DNA from: Atherinomorus stipes
Lineage: Eukaryota > Chordata > Actinopteri > Atheriniformes > Atherinidae
Direction: 5' to 3'
DNA length: 64,000 bases
Assembly (NCBI GenBank): GCA_023101725.1
Contig: JALJCO010012811.1
Location: forward strand, 1-64,000
Shown one piece after another: positions 57,351 through 64,000 of this stretch. Numbering within the stretch: position 1 is the stretch's first letter; every line of letters begins with the position of its first letter. A model generated the notes under the pieces. The model was given only the letters and a program-made list of their open reading frames with translations. It searched no databases and was not told the origin of the DNA. Made by a program: the position numbers and the translations under genes.

Positions 57351-58565
57351 GATGGTAAAACTTCCAAAAATGGAAATCAAACAATAGCATGATCCAGTTG
57401 GATCATTCCATGTTTTTTCTCGTCACCCTGCCTGCTTCTCCCAGCATGTTTACCCTCATTCATGCCTTGGTTGGACTTATTAAAAGCCTCAAGAGACCGT
57501 TACCTCGTTCTGTCCTACATTCAGGTCCACTTCCATTAAACCTTGACAACAAGTAAGTTACAAACTTGTAATGATCCATTTCTGGTCCTGGCTCATTAGA
57601 GACCAATTAATTTAGCTGTGACACCAGACAGAAGGCACTGCTCTATATTTAAACCAACCCAACAACATGCAATAAGAAGAAACCGCTGAGCTGAGCTGAG
57701 AAAGATGGAGAAGCTTTCCGTCTTTATAAGAGCAGATTAGCTTCAGCTCTACATACATCAATATAAAAGGTGGTAAAGTGAAATTTTCTGTCAGTATTTA
57801 ATACATGATTAGCTGGATTATCACATATCTCAGCTTTTAAGATTCACCTTTGATGGGCAGATATTACTGCTGTGATCCATTTAATGATGGAGACCAGTAA
57901 ACATGGTGTTGAAGTGAACTCTGTGCAGAATAACCATCACGAGCCTGAATCCCCGACTGTCTGGAGGATTTACTCTGGAATTTATCACCATCTGTGTAAA
58001 TAAACCAGGCTGAACACACTAACAAACCAGGAATGGTTTAAAATTAGAAAATGACGACGGGCATCCCTCTCCACTTCCTCGGATCAAATAGCAGTGATCT
58101 CAGCATAAATGTGTCCACATATGTAGGACAAAGAGGACAGCGATGATGTCTCTGTCCTCTTATCCTCTAATCTCGTGTTATTCATGGCAGACTCACTAAC
58201 TCCATGCAGCCTGCCAGGTTTCCATGTGTGGTTCACATGGCAGCTATGACTTTATGAAAATGCAGGAGATAAGTGTTTTTATCTCTTTAAAAAAAATCCC
58301 ACATTTTAGGAAAACTACACTAATTGTGATTTCTTTTTTTATCGCAGGTGAATAAATCATAGATTGGTGTGTATATTTTGAAAATTAAATAAGTGTAACG
58401 GAAAAAGTTAAACAGGAAGAGTGTGAGAGCCTCTGAAGTAAAACAAAATAAAAAGGAAAACAGGATTCTAAGAAGTCATAATTTAACAAAAAAATTGTGA
58501 GGATTTTTCAGGAGGATTTTTTATTTTTACAACCCCATCAAAAAAAAGCCAGAAACCTGAGATTA
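57351..58565. other. Stretch without a supported gene
   Basis: Unique-looking sequence. CTATATTTAAACC (57639-57651) followed by ATGGAGAAGCTTTCCG (57704) resembles a core promoter and start, but the frame stops after 11 codons and no donor is present. Otherwise nothing. Confidence 0.35.
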
Positions 58566-60109
58566 CAGGGAGTGCCGAATTATTAGGCAAGTTGTATTTT
58601 GAGGATTAATTTTATTATTGAACAACAACCATGTTCTTAATGAACCCAAAAGACTCATTAATATCAAAGCAGAAAATTTTTGGAAGTTGGAGTGGGGCTT
58701 TTTTAGTTTTATCTATTTAGGAGGATATCTGTGTGTGCAGGTGAATATTACTGCGCAACTTTCTTTCCTTTGGCAAAATGGGTCAGAAGAGGGACTTGAC
58801 AGGCTCCAAAAAGTCAAAAATAGTGAGATATCTTGCAGAGGGATGCAGCACTCTTAAAATTGCCAAGCTTCTGAAGCGTGATCATCCAACAATCAAGCGT
58901 TTCATTCAAAATAGTCAACAGGTCGTGTGGAAAAACCGAGGCACAAAATAACTGCCCATGAACTGAGAAAAGTCAAGCGTGCAGCTGCCAAGATGCCACT
59001 TGCCAGCAGTTTTGTCGTATTTCAGAGCTGCAACATCACTTGAGTGCCCAAAAGCACAAGGTGTGCAATACTCAGAGACATGGCCAAGGTAAGAAAGGCT
59101 GAAAAACCACCACCACTGAATAAGACACACAAGCTGAAACATCAAGACTGGGCCAAGAAATATCTCAGACTGATTTTTCTAAGTTTTTGTGGACTGATGA
59201 AATGAGAGTGAGTCTTGATGGGCCAGATGGATGGGCCTGTGGCTGGATCGGTAAAGGGCAGAGAGCTCCAGTCCCACTCAGATGCCAGCAAGGTGGAGGT
59301 AGGGTACTGGTATGGGCTGGTATCATCAAAGATGAGCTTGTGGGGCCTTTTCAGGTTGAGGATGGAGTTAAGCTCAACTCCCAGTCCTACTGCCAGTTTC
59401 TGGAAGACACCTTCTTCAAGCAGTGGTACAGGAAGAAGTCTGCATCCTTCAAGAAAAACATGATTTTCATGCAGGACAATGCTCCATCACACGCATCCAA
59501 GTACTCCACAGCGTGGCTGCAAGAAAGGGTCTAACAGAAGAAAAACTAATGACATGGCCTCCTTGTTCACCTGATCTGAACCCCATAGAGAACCTGTGGT
59601 CCCTCATCAAATGTGAGATTTACAAGGAGGGAAAACAGTCCACCTCTCTGAACAGTGTCTGGGAGGCTGTGGTTGCTGCTGCACGCAATGTTGATCATGA
59701 ACAGATCAAAACACTGACAGGATCCATGGATGGCAGCTTTTGAGTGTCCTTGCAAAGAAAGGTGGATATATTGGTCACTGATTTGTTTTTGTTTAGTTTT
59801 TGAATGTCAGAAATGTATATTTGTGAATGTTGAGCTGTTATATTGGTTTCCCTGGTGAAAATAAATAATTGAAATGGGTATATATCTGTTTATTGTTAAG
59901 TTGCCTAATAATTATGTTTGCCTAATACACCTGATATAGGGTGTTGATGCCATTAGACCACACCCCTTCTCATTACAGAGATGCACATCACCTGATATGC
60001 TTACTTGGTAGTAGCTTTGGGCCTATACAGCTTGGAGTAAGACAACATGCATAAAGAGGATGATGAGGTCCAAATACTCATTTGCCCTAATAATTCTGCA
60101 GTATCCCTG
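58566..60109 (+). mobile_element. Full-length Tc1/mariner-type transposon, 1.54 kb
   Basis: Begins CAGGGAGTGCCGAATTATTA after TA and ends TAATTCTGCAGTATCCCTG before TA, so TA target duplication and terminal inverted repeats are both intact. It contains a transposase relic over 58778-59743. Confidence 0.9.
58778..59743 (+). pseudogene. Tc1/mariner-type transposase, inactivated
   Basis: ATG at 58778: GQKRDLTGSKKSKIVRYLAE and STLKIAKLLKRDHPTIKRFI form the N-terminal helix-turn-helix. The middle is broken by stops. The catalytic domain is readable: VLWTDEMRVSLDGPDGW (first Asp), GGRVLVWAGI, NMIFMQDNAPSH (second Asp) and, after a frameshift near 59530, PPCSPDLNPIENLWSLIK (catalytic Glu). All three catalytic positions survive, in the DD34E spacing type. 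Several stops and one frameshift make it a pseudogene. Confidence 0.85.
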
Positions 60110-60365
60110 TAGACACTGGAAGGACACAGATTATTGCAGTAGACAATGGCCATATCCTGTTTGCCTGAACCAGTGACCCATCCTGTATCCTGCCTCCTGC
60201 CCAGAAGCTACTGGGACAGACTACACTCCCCTCTGATTGACTTTTGCTGCTATTTCATGGTTTTCAAGCTGTGATGTGGAGGGGATTATTTAACTCAGAG
60301 GTGGGCAACTCAGGTCCTCAAGGACCGGTGTCCTGCAGGTATTAGAAATGCCTTAACTACACTAC

Positions 60366-61926
60366 ACTGCAGGTAAATGCAATCTGAATCTGATCTTTTC
60401 TCTCAAATGTGACTTATATCCAATCTGCTTCTGACCATGTGAACAGCACAAGTCGCATTGAATCTGATACTTTTGGATCGGACTCAGGCCACTTTCAAAT
60501 GTGGTGCTGAATCGGATACGCATCTGATCTGTGTCGAAGCGAGTCTGTACGGGCATGTCACATCCATCCGACCTCTTCTGTCAGACCGAGACGAACATAT
60601 TTTTCTGGCTCTGATTGAATATCAAACTGGAAACTAATGAAAGTGTTGGGGCAAACTTTTATGTGGTCCAGCAGCTCAGTGAGTGAACGTGAGTGAGAGG
60701 GTGTGCACGAGCGGGGGAGGCGCGCCGCTGTGGACGAGGCCAGAAGAGAAAAAGTGTGTGAAATGCATCTGGGAAAGACAAAGAAGTTGATTGCAGCAGG
60801 TAGAGAGAAGAATAGCAGTGATAAATGTGCAGCATTAAAATAAAGCTGCTTCTCCTCCACCATCCTGTTCCGACGCTGCATTCACACACTCCTCTGTAGC
60901 TACAGATGCTGCATCCACACGCTCATCTGTAGCTACAGATGTTGCATCCACACGCTCATCTGTAGCTACAGATATTGCATCCACACGCCCATCTGTAGCT
61001 ACAAATGTTGCATCCACACACTCATCTGTAGCTACCAGTGTTGCATCCACACACTCCTCTGTAGCTACAGATGTTGCATCGACACACTCATCTGTAGCTA
61101 CAGATGTTGCATCCACACGCCCATCTGTAGCTACCAGTGTTGCATCCACACACTCCTCTGTAGCTACAGATGTTGCATCCACACACTCTCTGTAGCTACA
61201 GATGTTGCATCCACACACTCCTCTGTAGTTACAGATGTTGCATCCACACGCTCATCTGTAGCTACAGATGTTGCATCCACACACTCCTCTGTAGCTACAG
61301 ATGTTGCATCCACACACTCCTCTGTAGCTACAGATGTTGCATCCACACACTCTTCTGTAGCTACAGATGTTGCATCCACACACTCCTCTGTAGCTACAGA
61401 TGTTGCATCCACACACTCCTCTGTAGCTACAGATGTTGCATCCACACACTCCTCTGTAGCTACAGATGTTGCATCCGCACACTCCTCTGTACACATGTAG
61501 CATCCACACACTCCTCTGTAGCTACAGATGTTGCATCCACACACTCCTCTGTAGCTACAGATGTTGCAGCAACTGTCACACAGGGACGTCATCACAAATG
61601 CGTTTCTCTTCTTCCTCCGTCGTCACAAAACCCGCTCATACGTTTGCCTACTGTCGCCACAAATTGCTTTCAACGTGAGCCCGCAAATGCTGGTAACTTC
61701 CATGTTTGTTTGCTTTGGCTTACATGAACACTGTTACATGCGTGATGTCATTTGTGATGTCATTCATGATCAACTGAGCATGCGTGTCACTTCAGAAGCG
61801 TGCGCTGTTCATATTGCAGTTGGTGGACAGACCACATTTAGAAATGTAAAGTGAACATCCACACAAAAAGATCGGATCTGACAAAAAATTCGAACTGAGC
61901 ATTAAGACCTGCGGTGTGAACGCAGC
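60366..61926. mobile_element. TIR element nested in the hAT MITE
   Basis: Left CTGCAGGTAAATGCAATCTG then AATCTGATC, right GATCGGATCTGACAAAAAAT...AAGACCTGCGGTGTGAACGC. Weak but consistent inverted ends. It carries the 33-bp minisatellite and CpG-containing DNA. No transposase recognised. Confidence 0.5.
60878..61567. repeat. 33-bp minisatellite, about 21 copies
   Basis: Unit TGCATCCACACACTCCTCTG then TAGCTACAGATGT (33 bp). Because 33 is a multiple of 3, long frames run through it on both strands: an 11-residue VATEECVDATS-type repeat on minus and a CCIHTLLCSYR-type repeat on plus. A 1-bp loss near 61187 and a shortened copy near 61495 break the frames. No start context or splice site supports a gene. 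Confidence 0.95.
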
Positions 61927-62053
61927 CCTTGTGACTTGTGTCACATCAAGCTCTGCACAATTACTCACTGACCGGAGTCAGGTGTGTTGTAGCAGGGAAA
62001 CTCCTGATACCTGCAGGATGCCGGCCCTCCAGGACCAGAGTTGCCCACCCCTG

Positions 62054-62680
62054 ATTTACTGCAACTAGACACACATGAATGGGCACATTTATGAGAATGT
62101 CTTCAACTGTGAGTTAGCATGTCTGCTGCAGTAGTTAGCTAGTAGCTAGCATATCTACGCATGCATCATGTTAGCGAAGCAGAGGTAACAGGCATCAACC
62201 ACGGGTGGAATACATGGTTAAGATTATAATTGTTATTCTACACTTGCTAAATCTGTGTTAACTTCCATCTGAACCACTCTAAACCAGACAATTTGGCCTG
62301 AGATTAAAGTCTGTAATGCTAGCAGTGACGTGAGCCATGCGCAATGACTCAACATTCTTTAGACCTTTTCACATATAACACATAGCATTTATAATGGCTT
62401 CATCCCCTTTAGTCTCCCAGTATAGTCCACCATGCCTGTGACCCCACATGCAGCGCAGCACAAGCTTGTCTAAAAGGGAAATGCCACTCTTTTAAACACC
62501 TGTGCATTTCATGCTGTCATGTCAAAGCATGTGCTGTGAAAACAAATCTGTTAAAGAGTTTAATGTGACACCACGGCTCAGCTCTGCTGTCACAACTCAG
62601 CAATTCTTATAAAGTTACAAACCAGAAATCTCCTGAAGCTCAAAAATGTGTCTTCTGTCTATAGAAACTATGAAAATGTG
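62054..62680. other. Stretch without a recognised gene
   Basis: Contains CTAGC/GCTAGC words (62130-62180) and otherwise unremarkable sequence. Confidence 0.35.
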
Positions 62681-63215
62681 TAAAGCTCGACAAGTCTATG
62701 GAAGAGTATCAGGGCCACAGAAGGGGGGGGGGGGGGGAATGGGAGGGGGTCATTTCTGAAAAAAACTGAGACTTCTGACAGAAATAAAAGTATCCTCTCC
62801 CAAAAATGTTTTAGGCTTTAGGAAAAAGGTAAGAATGCTGATATTTACCCTAAGAATAATGAAATAAAACTCAGATTTAAAAAAAAAAATAAAAATGGAA
62901 ATCCTCCCTAAATTTTTAAGTGTCAGAAAAAAAAAATCTGAATTTTAAAATGAAATTCAGAATTCTGAGAAGAAAAACATCTAAATTTTGACTTTCCTCA
63001 GAATTGTGAGATTTGAGGCAGAATTTTGACTGTTTTCTTGCAGAAATGGCAAAAATAGAATCACTAAATAAATCTAAACGCCCTAAAATATTTTTTTCTT
63101 CTTTGTTTAGATTTTGGAAAGAAGTTTGAATTCTGAGGTATATGTCATAATTCCTACGTTTTTCTCAGATTTTTATGGGTTTTCTTTTATCCAGTGGCCC
63201 CAATACTTTTCTTTA
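62681..63215. mobile_element. TIR MITE (GAGTATCAGGGCCAC type)
   Basis: GGAAGAGTATCAGGGCCACA at the left is matched by AGTGGCCCCAATACTTTTC at the right. The interior has a 14-nt G run (62726-62739) and repeated TCTGA/TCAGA words but no protein. Confidence 0.65.
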
Positions 63216-63521
63216 CAAGTTGATTTTTGCTCGGTTGAGAATATTTGATCCTCATTCCTTTTGCAAATGCAAGGGGCTGCAAAACATAGTGGTAAAAACG
63301 GAAATGCATGGGGGTCATGTTTATGACTTCTCCTTCACTATTGTCCCGGGATGCCTTTACATGACCCTGAACTTACATATTTAGCCTAGCCTATATATGC
63401 CCTAGCTTAGCGTGACGATCCTTAACTGAGTAAATTTAAGTCATTTAAAGATGAACATAGAAACTTCAGGAGTATGTTTTGAGATAAACTGATATAAACT
63501 GAAATACAGATCTTGACTTAC
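63216..63521. other. Stretch without a recognised gene
   Basis: No exon, repeat or RNA signature seen; it would be the first part of the intron if the exon ending at 63522 is real. Confidence 0.35.
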
Positions 63522-63740
63522 CTGATGTCCTTCTCTTCCTTCTGTCTCTTTCGTTTTCTACATTCCTTTGTGAGAATAATGGTGTAGATTAAAGTGAACC
63601 ATGTGTTCACTCTTTCTCTCAATCTCAGGTCTTCACCTGTCGGTCTCTGTATATCTGTAACTGGATGCGTGTCTTTGGTCTTCTTCTGTTAACTTTTATC
63701 GGCTTACGCTCTGTCTGTCCTGTAGATCTGCTCCGACTGA
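63522..63740 (-). promoter_or_regulatory. Candidate 5' UTR exon, minus strand
   Basis: A consensus donor, ACATCAG/GTAAGTCA, ends an interval without a long frame (the ATG at about 63560 is followed at once by TAG). It lies just downstream of the A/T boxes at 63760-63805. It could be the untranslated first exon of the Trp-pair gene, whose candidate coding start is at 54026. The join is inference. Confidence 0.4.
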
Positions 63741-63759
63741 GCCGGCTTCCCCTCCTTTG

Positions 63760-63805
63760 CTATTTTTACATCATAACACTTTCAGAGCTGCAGCTCTAAA
63801 TTTAG
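63760..63805 (-). promoter_or_regulatory. Candidate promoter with MEF2-like boxes
   Basis: CTAAATTTAG (63796-63805) is a perfect match to the MEF2 consensus YTAWWWWTAR, and CTATTTTTAC (63760-63769) matches all but the last base and could also serve as a TATA-like box. A CAGCTG E-box is near 63901-63906. The combination is typical of muscle promoters, but single motifs are weak evidence. Confidence 0.35.
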
Positions 63806-63864
63806 AGTCGGGGTGAGGCAAAAGCATACACAAGGAGAGAAGACACATTTAAGTGAAATGAATC

Positions 63865-63870
63865 TTTATT
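63865..63870 (-). terminator. Possible polyadenylation signal, minus strand
   Basis: AATAAA on the minus strand in TGTTGAATAAAGATTC, about 60 bp before the putative promoter. It could end a neighbouring minus-strand gene that lies beyond the right edge. Confidence 0.3.
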
Positions 63871-64000
63871 CAACAGGTGCAAGAGTGTAAACAAACAGGA
63901 CAGCTGGAGGCAAAAGGACCAATCAGAGACCAGCTCATTTTTAAAATCACTGCTGCACGGAGTCATTGTTTATGCTGAAACTCATATATTCCCTTGACCA

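Larger units (their letters stand above)
60296..62053. mobile_element. hAT-type MITE split by a nested insertion
   Basis: Left CAGAGGTGGGCAACTCAGGT with CTTAAGG-type neighbour TCCTCAAGGACCGGTGTCCT, right CCGGCCCTCCAGGACCAGAG and TTGCCCACCCCTG. Flanks ATTTAACT/ATTTACTG agree at 6 of 8. The two halves of the centre (60340-60360 and 61930-62000) fit the intact relative at 13515-13718. Confidence 0.8.

Noticed and set aside
57639..57740. Core promoter with start codon (TATATTTAA, ATGGAGAAG)
   Set aside because: The frame stops after 11 codons and no donor site is found; kept only as a note.
60835..61727. Repeat proteins of 11-residue units on either strand
   Set aside because: Minisatellite inside nested transposons, with frame-breaking indels and no gene context.

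Overview
The window is repeat-rich nuclear DNA from a teleost fish. The evidence is intron-containing genes with vertebrate-type GT/AG splice sites, many Tc1/mariner, hAT, TTAA-target and Merlin-like DNA transposons, L1- and L2-type LINE 3' ends, a tRNA-derived SINE of fish type, and several satellite arrays. There are no bacterial operons, CRISPR arrays, rRNA genes or free-standing tRNA genes. The species cannot be fixed from the sequence alone.

Layout. 1-4936: two full copies and one partial copy of a roughly 2-kb non-coding tandem repeat, with internal 120-133 bp subrepeats, ending in four 63-bp hairpin repeats. 5145-10135: the 3' half of an L1-type LINE on the + strand, namely the ORF2 C-terminus, an exceptionally long G-rich stretch (6138-9650), a 37-bp triple repeat and an A-rich tail. 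12564-19990: a minus-strand CCDC106-like gene (ETS-like promoter motif, 5' UTR exon, basic, coiled-coil, Ser/Lys-rich and C-terminal exons), damaged by a transposon end plus a 295-nt A homopolymer and by a phase mismatch; its introns hold DNA transposons and a purine-only tract. 20602-27945: a TTAA-flanked element, Tc1 debris, a Merlin/IS1595-type transposase relic and a 3-kb satellite of 127-bp monomers. 29220-31392: a LINE relic and a three-exon minus-strand gene for a V-set immunoglobulin membrane protein with one frameshift. 31950-33017: a broken IS630/Tc1-type transposase. 33851-33929: an orphan signal-peptide exon on the + strand. 35418-39553: nested transposons, including a fold-back element with arms of about 480 bp.

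39695-54034, perhaps with a promoter and first exon near 63522-63810, is the main host gene candidate. It is a minus-strand gene whose exons carry repeated Trp-x3-Trp motifs and whose last exon (2.8 kb) encodes a very long Glu/Asp-rich tract. The splice phases of its four 3' exons agree exactly. I do not recognise the family. MEF2-like A/T boxes in the putative promoter hint at muscle expression, but this is inference.

The rest (42820-63215) is mostly mobile DNA: two L2-type LINE tails, three Tc1/mariner copies, hAT-type MITEs (one with a perfect 8-bp target duplication), a SINE, a piggyBac-like element, other TIR elements and a 33-bp minisatellite. Homopolymer and purine-only tracts (12802-13096, 17965-18880, 48284-48745) may partly be assembly artefacts. 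No complete system of co-operating genes was found. The most interesting items are the Trp-pair/acidic gene, the giant G-rich LINE 3' region, the nested satellites and the disrupted CCDC106-like gene.
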